Of a stretch of DNA of 64,000 bases, positions 16,826 through 25,520 are shown piece by piece. Position numbers and translations under genes: made by a program. Every line of letters begins with the position of its first letter. Position 1 is the stretch's first letter. A model generated the notes under the pieces. The model was not told the DNA's origin, ran no database searches, and saw only the letters and a program-made list of their open reading frames with translations. Source of the DNA: Kitasatospora sp. MAA19 (lineage in GTDB: Bacteria > Actinomycetota > Actinomycetes > Streptomycetales > Streptomycetaceae); contig NZ_JARXYZ010000040.1 in assembly GCF_029894125.1 (NCBI RefSeq), positions 1-64,000 of the forward strand. Direction: 5' to 3'.

Positions 16826-17641
16826 GTGCCGTTGTCCGACGACCAGCCGCACACCCGCACGCGGCTGCCGGTCGGCGAACAGCCCTCCTCCCAGCCGACC
16901 CAGCGTCAGTCGCGCCCGCTCCGCACCCTGCTGACGGTCCTCGTCGTCGTCACCCTGCTCGTCGTGGCCATCTCCATCGCCAACCGCGGCAAGGCCGACC
17001 CCGGCAGCACCGGTACCTCCGCCGACCGCGCCGCCCCGACCGCGCCGACCGGCGCCGGCCCCGCCCCCAGCGGCGACCAGCCCGTCGGCACCACCACCAA
17101 CGGCATCGGGTCCGGCTACCCGCACACCGACCAGGGCGCCCAGTCCGCCGCCGCCAACTACGCGGTGGCGATCGGCTCCGCGGACATGTTCCGCACCGAC
17201 AGCCGGCACACCATCGTCTCCACCATCGCGGACCCGGCCGCGGCCCCGGCGCTGCAGAGCCGGCTGGACCAGGGGTTCGGCGGCGACACCGCCTCCCGTT
17301 ACGGCCTCGACGCCCAGGGCCGCGCCCCCAAGGGCCTCACCTTCGTCAGCCGTACCGTCCCGGTCGGTACCAGGTCGACCGGCTACAGCGACGCCGACAC
17401 CAAGGTCGAGGTCTGGTCCACCGGCCTCACCGGCCTCGCCGGCGAACACTCCGTCCAGCCCGTGACGACGACCTGGTTCACCCTCACGCTCTCGCTCCAC
17501 TGGACGGGCAGCGACTGGAAGCTCACCGACTTCACCAGCAAGCAGGGGCCCGCACCGATGCCGGGTGACCAGCAGGCCGCCACCGCCGACGAGATCACCG
17601 GCGCCGTCCAGCAGTTCGGGGGGTTCCGCTATGCCCGTTGA
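16826..17641 (+). CDS. VirB8/TcpC-like membrane protein
   Basis: The 271-residue protein has a short cytoplasmic tail, one membrane segment (TLLTVLVVVTLLVVAISIA), a proline/alanine-rich linker and an extracytoplasmic domain of about 150 residues. The latter begins GAQSAAANYAVAIGSADMF and ends TLSLHWTGSDWKLTDF, consistent with the NTF2-like fold of VirB8/TcpC subunits. These subunits form the scaffold of type IV secretion machines. GTG 16826 follows AGGAGG at six bases. Its stop overlaps the next gene by 11 bases, indicating coupling. The fold is inferred from pattern. Confidence 0.7.
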   Translation: MPLSDDQPHTRTRLPVGEQPSSQPTQRQSRPLRTLLTVLVVVTLLVVAISIANRGKADPGSTGTSADRAAPTAPTGAGPAPSGDQPVGTTTNGIGSGYPHTDQGAQSAAANYAVAIGSADMFRTDSRHTIVSTIADPAAAPALQSRLDQGFGGDTASRYGLDAQGRAPKGLTFVSRTVPVGTRSTGYSDADTKVEVWSTGLTGLAGEHSVQPVTTTWFTLTLSLHWTGSDWKLTDFTSKQGPAPMPGDQQAATADEITGAVQQFGGFRYAR

Positions 17642-18911
17642 CCAGACCTCGCACCGTTCCACCGCACGCCGAGCGGGCACACTGGCGGGCGCGCTCGTCG
17701 GCCTGCAGGTCGCGGCGCTGCTGGCGGCCCAGCGGGTGTTCGCCGAGCCGTCGCCGACGCCATCCGCCACTCCCACGTGCCAGAAGGTCGATCTGCCGAT
17801 CCCCGGCAGCGACGCCGGTTGTGCGCCGAACGGCGCGACGGTCATCCCCGGCGGCACCATCGGGAGCATGACCGATCCGCTGGGGTCGTTGGCCAAGGGC
17901 TGTGCCCAGGCGGCGGCCTGGGTGGTGCGGAAGCTGTCGAGCGCGATCGACGGGACGACGCAGGTGGACTTCACCAACGTGTCGTTCCTGCAGCAGTACG
18001 CGGTGGTGTTCGCCGTGTCGACGGTGATCACGCTGGTGCTGTGGCTGCTGGCGGTGACGAAGCGGGCGGTGCGGGGGGCGCCGTTGACGACGGCGTTCAC
18101 GGAGGCGATCGGCTTCCTGTGGCTGACCGTCGTGGCGTCCGCGTTCACGCCGCTGATCCTCTACACCGTGGTGAGCGTGACGGACGGGCTGACCAAGGCG
18201 ATCGCGGTGGGGACGAAGTCCGACACCGGGACGTACCTGGGCGGGTTCGCCGACACCCTGGAGAAGGGGGACATGGGCGGCGGCCCGCTGATCCTGATCA
18301 TCGTGTCGCTGGTGGCGGTGCTGGCGGCGGCGGTGCTCTGGATCGAGCTGCTGATCCGGGCGGCGATGCTCTACGTGGGCGCGCTGCTGGGTACGGCGGT
18401 GTACGCGGGGTTGGTGGACAAGCAGCTGTGGAAGCACGTGCGCCGGTGGGCGGGGGTGATGGTGGCGGTGGACCTGGCGAAGCCGATCATCGTGGTCATC
18501 CTGGGCCTGGCGGGCGCGGTGGCGACCGGCGCCGGGGCCACCGACGACTTCGCGCGGGTGCTGTCCGGTCTGGCGATCCTGTTCCTGTCGATCTTCGCGA
18601 GCGCCGCCGTGTACCGCTTCGTGCCGGGCTTCGGCGACGAGCTGCTGAACATGCGCAGCGCCCGGGCGAGCGCGGTGTCGGCCGGTTCGGCGATGATCAA
18701 CGGCACCGCGAACCTGATGAAGCAGGGCATCACCACCCACGGCGACCGCGGTCCGGTCGGTGCGAGTGGTGGCGGCGGGGGCGCGGGCGGCGGCTCCGTC
18801 GCGCCCGGCATCGCCGCGCACGCCGGCCGGACGCCGGCCCCACCGCCGCAGGCCGGGCCTCCGCAGGGCTCGGTTCCGATCCGCGACAGCAACTCAGCGA
18901 AGGGAGGGTGA
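17631..18911 (+). CDS. VirB6/TrbL-like polytopic membrane protein
   Basis: The 426-residue protein has an N-terminal signal-like segment (LAGALVGLQVAALLAAQRVFA), an exported stretch with two cysteines, at least six membrane segments and a glycine/proline-rich cytoplasmic tail. Topology and gene order match VirB6/TrbL channel components. The segment LIRAAMLYVGALLGTAVYAG is typical of the family. ATG 17631 lies inside the end of the previous gene. The next start (18919) is seven bases after this stop. Confidence 0.72.
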   Translation: MPVDQTSHRSTARRAGTLAGALVGLQVAALLAAQRVFAEPSPTPSATPTCQKVDLPIPGSDAGCAPNGATVIPGGTIGSMTDPLGSLAKGCAQAAAWVVRKLSSAIDGTTQVDFTNVSFLQQYAVVFAVSTVITLVLWLLAVTKRAVRGAPLTTAFTEAIGFLWLTVVASAFTPLILYTVVSVTDGLTKAIAVGTKSDTGTYLGGFADTLEKGDMGGGPLILIIVSLVAVLAAAVLWIELLIRAAMLYVGALLGTAVYAGLVDKQLWKHVRRWAGVMVAVDLAKPIIVVILGLAGAVATGAGATDDFARVLSGLAILFLSIFASAAVYRFVPGFGDELLNMRSARASAVSAGSAMINGTANLMKQGITTHGDRGPVGASGGGGGAGGGSVAPGIAAHAGRTPAPPPQAGPPQGSVPIRDSNSAKGG

Positions 18912-18918
18912 CGGGTAA

Positions 18919-20493
18919 GTGAGCAGCGAACCGCTCGGCCAGTACGGCGCCCAGTACGCCCAGCCGTACGTGCACCAGCGCCGCACCTACCTGATCGGCA
19001 AGGCCCGCCCGAACGCGCCGATCGGCCGGAACCGGGAGTCCGGCGAGATCATGCTGATCATCTTCGGGGCGTTCCTCGGCATGCTCTGGGGCCTGCTGAT
19101 GCCGATCCTGCCGTTGCGGATCGGCGGTCTGATCGGCCTGCCCCTGGTGGCCATCGCGGCGGTGTACGTGCCGTACCGCAAGCGGACGTTCTACAAGTGG
19201 GCGGAGATCAACCGCACCTACCGCCGGACGGTCCGCAACGGCCGCTCGGTGTGGCGCTCGGACGTGATGGACGCCGGCACCCGGATGGACGGCCGGGAGG
19301 TGGAGGTCGGTCCGCCGCCCGGGGTGGGGCGGCTGCGCTGGCTGACCGCGCCGTTCGGGCCGGACGAGGTCGGGGTGCTGATGCACCTGGAGCGGCGGAC
19401 GGTGACGGCCGCGATCGAGATCGAGGGCCCGGGCGTCGGCCTGCGCGACTCGGAGGACCAGGAGGCGCTGGTCGACCGGTTCGGCACCCTGCTGAAGCAC
19501 GTCGCCAACGGGGACGGCTTCGTGACGCGGCTGCAGATCCTGGCCCGGACGCTGCCGGCCGACCCGGACGCGCACGCGAAGGACGTCGAGCGGCGCGGTG
19601 ACCACGACGCGCCGCGCTGGCTGCAGGAGTCGTACGACCAGCTGCAGTCGATGGTGTCGACCTCCTCGGAGCAGCACCGGGCGTACCTGGTGGCCTGCAT
19701 GCACTACACCCGCGACCTCGCGGCCGAGGCGCACGCGATGGGCCGTACGGCGACCGGTCGGCGGGCCCGGGACGACGAGGGGCTGGCGGCCGTGATGGCG
19801 CGCGAGCTGACCGACATCTGCGCCCGGCTGGCGGAGGCGGACATCCGGGTGCGCCAGCCGCTGGGCCAGGCCCGGCTGTCCTCGCTGCTGCACTCGATGT
19901 ACGACCCGGACCACCCGATCGACCACATCCAGGCGATGTCCCGGCGCAACGCCTGGCCGGCCGAGCTGGACGCGACCCACCCGCAGTACCTGCAGGCGAA
20001 GACCCGCGAGTCGGCGACCCGGGAGCCGTGGTGCCACGCCACCGCCTGGGTCAAGGAGTGGCCGCTGACCCCGGTGGGGGTCAACTTCCTGGCGCCGCTG
20101 CTGGTGCACACCCCGGACGTGATCCGGACGGTCGCGGTGACGATGGACCTGGAGCCCACCGACGTCGCGATCGAGCGGATGCTGACGGAGAAGACCAACG
20201 ACGAGGCGGAGGCCAGCCGCGCGGCCAAGATGAACCGGACGGTCGACCCGCGCGACCTGGCGCACACCGGCCGGGTGGACCAGCGCGGCGACGACCTGGC
20301 CTCCGGCGCGGCCGGCGTGAACCTGGTCGGCTACATCACGGTGTCCTCGCGCAACCCCGACGCGCTGGCCCGGGACAAGCGGACCATCCGGGCCTCGGCC
20401 GGCAAGAGCTACCTCAAGCTGGAGTGGTGCGACCGCGAGCACCACCGGGCCTTCGTCAACACCCTGCCGTTCGCCACCGGCATCCGCCGCTGA
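18919..20493 (+). CDS. SCO6880-family protein (PrgI/VirB4 N-terminal-like)
   Basis: The 524-residue protein has two membrane segments near residues 45-80 and a large cytoplasmic domain without a Walker motif. It resembles the actinobacterial SCO6880 family, which occurs next to VirB4-like ATPases and looks like a PrgI membrane part fused to the N-terminal half of VirB4. Key blocks are YLIGKARPNAPIGRNRESGE at the start and ASAGKSYLKLEWCDREHHRA near the end. GTG 18919 follows GGAGGG. It probably docks the ATPase encoded next to the membrane channel. The family call is from memory. Confidence 0.75.
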   Translation: MSSEPLGQYGAQYAQPYVHQRRTYLIGKARPNAPIGRNRESGEIMLIIFGAFLGMLWGLLMPILPLRIGGLIGLPLVAIAAVYVPYRKRTFYKWAEINRTYRRTVRNGRSVWRSDVMDAGTRMDGREVEVGPPPGVGRLRWLTAPFGPDEVGVLMHLERRTVTAAIEIEGPGVGLRDSEDQEALVDRFGTLLKHVANGDGFVTRLQILARTLPADPDAHAKDVERRGDHDAPRWLQESYDQLQSMVSTSSEQHRAYLVACMHYTRDLAAEAHAMGRTATGRRARDDEGLAAVMARELTDICARLAEADIRVRQPLGQARLSSLLHSMYDPDHPIDHIQAMSRRNAWPAELDATHPQYLQAKTRESATREPWCHATAWVKEWPLTPVGVNFLAPLLVHTPDVIRTVAVTMDLEPTDVAIERMLTEKTNDEAEASRAAKMNRTVDPRDLAHTGRVDQRGDDLASGAAGVNLVGYITVSSRNPDALARDKRTIRASAGKSYLKLEWCDREHHRAFVNTLPFATGIRR

Positions 20494-20547
20494 CGTCCGG
20501 ACCGTCAGCCCTCACCACCGCCCGCCGACCAGACCAGGAGGCCGCAC

Positions 20548-21897
20548 ATGGCGCTCGGCAACCTCACCGAGGCGTTCACCAGCCTGATGTTCGGCAAGGT
20601 GGAGACCACCCGGCTGCCGGTGCGCACGTCCACCGGCCAGGCGCAGGCGGTCTACCTGCCCACCGCCGCGCCGGGGCTGGGCGACTCGGGCGTGATCATC
20701 GGCCGTGAGGTGTACAGCGGCAAGGGGTACGTCTACGACCCCTTCCAGCTGTACGGGCAGCAGCTGCCGGCCCCGCACTGGCTGGTGCTCGGGGAGTCCG
20801 GCAACGGCAAGTCGGCGCTGGAGAAGACGTACGTGCTGCGGCAGTTGAGGTTCCGCGACCGCCAGGTCGTGGTGCTCGACGCGCAGGGCGAGGACGGCGT
20901 CGGCGAGTGGAACCTGATCGCCAACGCGCTGGGGATAAAGCCGGTCCGGCTCGACCCGATGGCGGCCCGGGACGGTGGGGTGAAGCTCAACCCGCTGGAC
21001 CCGGCGATCACCCAGACCGGTCAGCTGTCGCTGCTGCGCACCATCGTCGAGGTGGCGATGGGACGCGGTCTGGAGGAGCGGGCCGGGTTCGCGCTGAAGG
21101 CCGCGCACGCGCACGTGGTGGGCACGGTGACGGACCGCCAGCCGGTGCTCGACGACATCATCGACACCCTGCGCAACCCCGACCTGTCCTCGGTGGAGTC
21201 GCTGGGCGTGGCGGTGGACGAGGTGCAGTCCTGGGGCCTGGACGTGGCGCTGGTGCTGGACCGCCTGGTCGACGGCGACCTGCGCGGCATGTTCGACGGG
21301 TCGACCACCGACGGCATCGACCTGGACGCGCCGCTGATCGTCTTCGACCTCTCGCACATCGACCGCAACTCGATCGCGATGCCGATCCTGATGGCGATCG
21401 TCGGCGTGTGGCTGGAGCACACCTGGATCCGGCCGGACCGGAAGAAGCGCATCTTCCTGGTCGAGGAGGCCTGGCACATCATCAACAGCCCCTTCGTGGC
21501 CCAGCTGTTCCAGCGGCTGCTGAAGTTCGGCCGTCGGCTCGGGCTCTCCTTCGTCGCGGTGGTGCACCACCTGTCGGACGTGGTGGACGGCGCGGCGGCC
21601 AAGGAGGCGTCGGCGATCCTGAAGATGGCCTCCACCCGGACGATCTACATGCAGAAGGCCGAGGAGGCGCGGGCCACCGGCCGGGTGCTGGGCCTGCCGC
21701 GCTGGGCGGTGGAGATCATTCCCACCCTCTCGCCGGGTATCGCGGTCTGGGACGTCAACGGCAACGTGCAGGTGGTCAAGCACATCATCACCGAGGCCGA
21801 GCGGCCGCTGGTGTACACCGACCGCGCGATGACCGAGGACGCGGTGGCCGAACGGGACCGGGCCGAGCGGCAGTTGGCGGCCGAGCCGGGGGTCTGA
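20548..21897 (+). CDS. VirB4-like ATPase of the secretion-like cluster
   Basis: The 449-residue cytoplasmic ATPase has Walker A GESGNGKS (residues 82-89) and Walker B RIFLVEEAWH, with FGRRLGLSFVAVVHHLSDV after it, as in VirB4/TraC-type ATPases. It lacks the usual N-terminal VirB4 region, which appears to be supplied by the upstream SCO6880-family protein. ATG 20548 is preceded by AGGAGG. It is the last gene of the cluster; no relaxase, VirD4/TcpA coupling protein or VirB11 follows. Confidence 0.82.
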   Translation: MALGNLTEAFTSLMFGKVETTRLPVRTSTGQAQAVYLPTAAPGLGDSGVIIGREVYSGKGYVYDPFQLYGQQLPAPHWLVLGESGNGKSALEKTYVLRQLRFRDRQVVVLDAQGEDGVGEWNLIANALGIKPVRLDPMAARDGGVKLNPLDPAITQTGQLSLLRTIVEVAMGRGLEERAGFALKAAHAHVVGTVTDRQPVLDDIIDTLRNPDLSSVESLGVAVDEVQSWGLDVALVLDRLVDGDLRGMFDGSTTDGIDLDAPLIVFDLSHIDRNSIAMPILMAIVGVWLEHTWIRPDRKKRIFLVEEAWHIINSPFVAQLFQRLLKFGRRLGLSFVAVVHHLSDVVDGAAAKEASAILKMASTRTIYMQKAEEARATGRVLGLPRWAVEIIPTLSPGIAVWDVNGNVQVVKHIITEAERPLVYTDRAMTEDAVAERDRAERQLAAEPGV

Positions 21898-22044
21898 GCG
21901 GCCGGGTCGTGGGTTCGAGCGGCCGGGTCGGGCGGATGGGCGGGCGGCCGTTCCGGCGGTGCGGGCGTGCGCGCCGGAACCGTCGCGGCTCCCGTCGGAC
22001 GGCGATGGTTCGTCAGCAGGTAATCCTCTCGTTACGTTCAACGT

Positions 22045-22074
22045 CCTGACAGCTACGCGCGTTGACCCTAGGCT
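22045..22074 (+). promoter_or_regulatory. Candidate promoter of the 5'-nucleotidase gene
   Basis: CCTGAC (-35, 22045-22050) and TAGGCT (-10, 22069-22074) are separated by 18 bases, a plausible housekeeping promoter. Around it lie GTTCAAC (22036) and GTTGACC (22061), each one base from the GTTCACC PHO core but not spaced by 11, so PhoP control is only possible. Confidence 0.35.
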
Positions 22075-22149
22075 TCACAGGCGCAACACATCGCCCAGAC
22101 GCCCGGTCCAGTTCACAGCGGGCGCTCCTCCAAGGTGCAGGGGACCCTC

Positions 22150-23949
22150 ATGCTCTCCGTCAGATCCCGACGCGCGGCGCTCGCCGTCGTCGCCGCCGCA
22201 GGTCTGTTCGGCACGGTGGCCGTGCCGACGGCCGCGCAGGCCGCCGACGCCAACGCCAAGCGTCACAAGACCGTCAACCTCCAATTGCTGGCGATCAACG
22301 ACTTCCACGGCAACCTGGAGCCCCCGGCCGGTTCGTCCGGCACCGTCAAGGAGATCGACCCGGCCACCGGCAAGGAGGTCTCGACCCCGGCCGGCGGCAT
22401 CGAGTACCTGGCCACCGAGCTGCGCAAGGCCCGGATCCCGGCCGATGACTCGATCACCGTCGCGGCCGGCGACATCATCGGCGCCAGCCCGCTCACCTCG
22501 GCGCTCTTCCACGACGAGCCGACCATCGAGGCGATGGACAAGCTCGGCCTGGACGTCACCTCGGTGGGCAACCACGAGTTCGACGAGGGCGCGCAGGAAC
22601 TGCTGCGCATGCAGGACGGCGGCTGCCACCCGGTCGACGGCTGCTACGAGCCCGGCCGGACGTTCAAGGGCGCCAACTTCAACTACCTGTCGGCCAACGT
22701 CACCGACGAGAAGACCGGCAAGCCGCTGCTGGCCCCGTACTGGGTGACCAAGTCGCAGGGCGTGAAGGTCGGCTTCATCGGCGTCACCCTGGAGGGCACG
22801 CCGAACATCGTGACCGCCGAGGGCGTCAAGGGCCTGAAGTTCGCCAACGAGGTCACCACGATCAACAAGTACGCCGCCGAGCTCAAGGCCAAGGGCGTCA
22901 ACTCGATCGTCGCGCTGATCCACGAGGGCGGCTACCCGGCCAGCGGCGTCTACAACTACGACTGCGGCCCGGCGGGCCAGGGCATATCCGGCCCGATCGT
23001 CGACATCTCCAAGAAGCTCGACCCGTCGATCGGCGCCATCGTCACCGGCCACACCCACAACGCGTACGCCTGCAGCATCCCCGACCCCAGCGGCGTCCCG
23101 CGCTCGGTGACCAGCGCCGCCTCCTTCGGCCGGCTCTACACCGAGATCGACCTGAAGCTGGACAAGACCACCGGCGAGATCGTCCGCCCGTCGGTCAAGG
23201 CCGAGAACCACGTGGTGCGTCGCACCGTCGAGAAGGCGCCCGACATGACGGCGCTGATCGACCACTACTCCAAGCTGGCCGCCCCGATCGCCAACCGTCC
23301 GATCGGCTACATCGGCGCGGACATCAACGGCCGTGGCAGCAGCGACCTGGAGAAGCCGCTCGGCGACCTGATCGCCGACGCCCAGCAGGAGGGGCTCGCC
23401 GCGGCCGACAAGGGCGGGGCGCAGGTCGCCTTCATGAACCCCGGCGGCATCCGCTCCGACCTGGTCTACAAGGCCTCCGCCGGTGAGGGCGACGGCGTGG
23501 TGACCTACGGCGAGGCGTTCACCGTCCAGCCGTTCACCAACATGATGCAGGTCAAGACGCTGACCGGCGCCCAGCTGATCCAGCTGCTCCAGCAGCAGGT
23601 CAGCGGCTCCAACGAGGCCGCGCCGAAGATCCTCCAGCCGTCCTCGAACCTCCACTACACCCTGGACATGCGCAAGACCGGCGCGGACCGGCTGATCGCC
23701 GACTCGGTCCGGCTGAACGGCGCCCCGGTCGACCCGGCCGCCAAGTACCGGGTCGCGGCCAACGAGTTCCTGGCCGGCGGCGGCGACGGCTTCCCGGCCT
23801 TCGCGGCCGGCACCGACAAGCTCGTCGGCGCCTCCGACCTGGACGTCTTCACCGCCTACCTGGGCGCCCACAGCTCGGCGGCCTCGCCGCTGAAGGCCCC
23901 GGCGCAGGACCGGATCAAGGTCATCGGCCCGGGCAGCGACATCGACTGA
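22150..23949 (+). CDS. Secreted 5'-nucleotidase / 2',3'-cyclic phosphodiesterase
   Basis: The 599-residue product begins with a Sec signal peptide (cleavage after TAAQA). It has the metallophosphatase domain with INDFHGNL, VAAGDIIGASPL, VGNHEFDEG and VTGHTHNAYAC metal-ligand motifs, then the C-terminal nucleotide-binding domain with GGIRSD and ANEFLAGGGDGFPAF. It releases phosphate and nucleosides from extracellular nucleotides. No membrane or wall anchor is visible at the C terminus, so it should be released. ATG 22150 follows AGGGGAC. Its setting suits phosphate scavenging. Confidence 0.92.
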   Translation: MLSVRSRRAALAVVAAAGLFGTVAVPTAAQAADANAKRHKTVNLQLLAINDFHGNLEPPAGSSGTVKEIDPATGKEVSTPAGGIEYLATELRKARIPADDSITVAAGDIIGASPLTSALFHDEPTIEAMDKLGLDVTSVGNHEFDEGAQELLRMQDGGCHPVDGCYEPGRTFKGANFNYLSANVTDEKTGKPLLAPYWVTKSQGVKVGFIGVTLEGTPNIVTAEGVKGLKFANEVTTINKYAAELKAKGVNSIVALIHEGGYPASGVYNYDCGPAGQGISGPIVDISKKLDPSIGAIVTGHTHNAYACSIPDPSGVPRSVTSAASFGRLYTEIDLKLDKTTGEIVRPSVKAENHVVRRTVEKAPDMTALIDHYSKLAAPIANRPIGYIGADINGRGSSDLEKPLGDLIADAQQEGLAAADKGGAQVAFMNPGGIRSDLVYKASAGEGDGVVTYGEAFTVQPFTNMMQVKTLTGAQLIQLLQQQVSGSNEAAPKILQPSSNLHYTLDMRKTGADRLIADSVRLNGAPVDPAAKYRVAANEFLAGGGDGFPAFAAGTDKLVGASDLDVFTAYLGAHSSAASPLKAPAQDRIKVIGPGSDID

Positions 23950-23962
23950 CCGTGAGCCGGCA

Positions 23963-24003
23963 CAGGACGGGCGGGGCGCTGTCGGGGCGCCCCGCCCGTC
24001 CTG
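23963..24003. terminator. Bidirectional terminator after the 5'-nucleotidase gene
   Basis: CAGGACGGGCGGGGCGC and its exact complement form a 17-bp stem with a 7-base loop between two convergent genes. No T tract is needed for function in such GC-rich genomes. Confidence 0.8.
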
Positions 24004-24005
24004 CG

Positions 24006-25520
24006 TCATTCGGGGGCTGGGCCGCCGGGCAGCCGGACGGTCGCCAGCGTGCCCGGACCGCCGTCCCCGGCCGGGCCCAGCGACACCTCGCCGCCCGCCT
24101 CCCGGACGCTCTGCGCGACGATCGACAGGCCGAGCCCGGAGCCGGGCAGCTGCCGCGAGGACGGCGAACGCCAGAACCGGTCGAACACGTACTGCAGTTC
24201 GTCCGGCGGAATGCCGGGGCCGTGGTCGCGGACGGTCAGCATCCCCTGCTGGAGGCGGACGTCGATGGTGCCGCCGGGTGGGCTGTACTTGACCGCGTTG
24301 TCCAACAGGTTGATCACCGCCCGTTCGAGCGCGGCGGCGTCGCCCTGCACGAACCAGGGCTCGGTCGCGGTCTCGAAGACCAGCCCGGGGCCGCGCAGCT
24401 TCGCCCGCTCGACCGCCCGCCCGGCGATCTCGTGCAGCGCCACCACGGAGAGGTTGCGGACCGGCTTGGGGGAGTCCGGGCGGGACAGCTGGAGCAGGTC
24501 GCCGATCAGGACGGTGAGCTCCTGCATCTGGGCCTTCATGTTGCCCAGCAGCTTGGTCTTGGTCGCGGCGGGCAGCGGGCGGCCGGTCTCGTTGCTGCGG
24601 ATCAGCAGGTCGACGTTGGTGCGCAGGGAGGTCAGCGGGGTGCGGAGCTCGTGGCCGGCGTCGGCGATCAGCCGGGTCTGCCGCTCGCGGGAGTTGGCGA
24701 GGGCGGTGCTCATGGAGTTGAAGGAGGTGGAGAGGCGGGCGATCTCGTCGTCCCCGTGGACGGGGATGGTGGTGCCGACCTCCTCGGTGCGGGCGATGTG
24801 CTCGACGGCTTCGGTGAGCTGGTCGACGGGCTTGAGCGCGGACCGGGCGACCAGGCGGCCGGCGATGGCGGCGAGGGCGATGCCGCCGAGGGCGACGGCG
24901 CCGAGGAGGATGGCGAGTTGTCGGAGGGACTCCTCGGCGGCCTGGGTGGAGGTGGCGACCAGCACCAGCGCGGTCGGGTAACCGAGGACCTCCGAGCGGG
25001 CACTGGTCACCAGGACCATGGCGGGCTTGCCGTTGGTGTAACGGCCGTCCCGGATGATCGACTGACCGGGCTTGAGGTTCAGGGCCTTGCTGTCGTCCGT
25101 CTGGACCAGGATCGCCTTGTTGGAGCTCATGGGCAGGCAGACCAGGGGAGGACCGGACGGGCTGAGCAGGACGTACTGGGTGTCGCGGGGGACCGAGGCC
25201 CCGACCGGGGGCTGCCGGGAGTTGTTCTGGAGGTTCTTGAGGGCGGACTGCGGGGTCGCGGCGCAGTCGTTGGGGCTGATCGGGGGGAGTTGGACCCGGA
25301 TGCTCTGGAGGTCGCTGCGGACCAGCCCGTACATCCGCTGTTCCACGATGAACCAGCAGGCCAGCGCGGACAGGGCGATGGCCACCGCCACCGCCGCCGA
25401 GGTCAGGAAGATGAGGCGGCTGCGGAGGGAGCGGGAGCGGAACCACTGGGTGAGGCGCCGGCGGCGGGGGATGAGCGGGGGTGCCAGCGGCGGGGGTGGG
25501 ATGGGGGCGTCGGAGGTCAC
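24006..25520 (-). CDS. Sensor histidine kinase (MprB/CutS-like)
   Basis: The 504-residue sensor has a membrane segment near residues 36-58, an extracytoplasmic domain of about 140 residues, a second membrane segment near 200-225, a HAMP linker, the phosphoacceptor box DAGHELRTPLT (His290), and an ATPase domain with NLLDNAVKYS, DHGPGIP and GSGLGLSIV. It should phosphorylate the response regulator encoded just upstream, with which it overlaps by four bases (GTGA). Order and neighbouring protease gene recall mycobacterial MprB. The signal is unknown; envelope stress is an inference. Confidence 0.9.
   Translation of the reverse strand: MTSDAPIPPPPLAPPLIPRRRRLTQWFRSRSLRSRLIFLTSAAVAVAIALSALACWFIVEQRMYGLVRSDLQSIRVQLPPISPNDCAATPQSALKNLQNNSRQPPVGASVPRDTQYVLLSPSGPPLVCLPMSSNKAILVQTDDSKALNLKPGQSIIRDGRYTNGKPAMVLVTSARSEVLGYPTALVLVATSTQAAEESLRQLAILLGAVALGGIALAAIAGRLVARSALKPVDQLTEAVEHIARTEEVGTTIPVHGDDEIARLSTSFNSMSTALANSRERQTRLIADAGHELRTPLTSLRTNVDLLIRSNETGRPLPAATKTKLLGNMKAQMQELTVLIGDLLQLSRPDSPKPVRNLSVVALHEIAGRAVERAKLRGPGLVFETATEPWFVQGDAAALERAVINLLDNAVKYSPPGGTIDVRLQQGMLTVRDHGPGIPPDELQYVFDRFWRSPSSRQLPGSGLGLSIVAQSVREAGGEVSLGPAGDGGPGTLATVRLPGGPAPE

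Noticed and set aside
22075..25446. Open frame of 1123 codons on the minus strand
   Set aside because: It spans the 5'-nucleotidase gene and most of the histidine kinase gene in a non-coding frame; composition is Arg/Gly/Ala-rich shadow.
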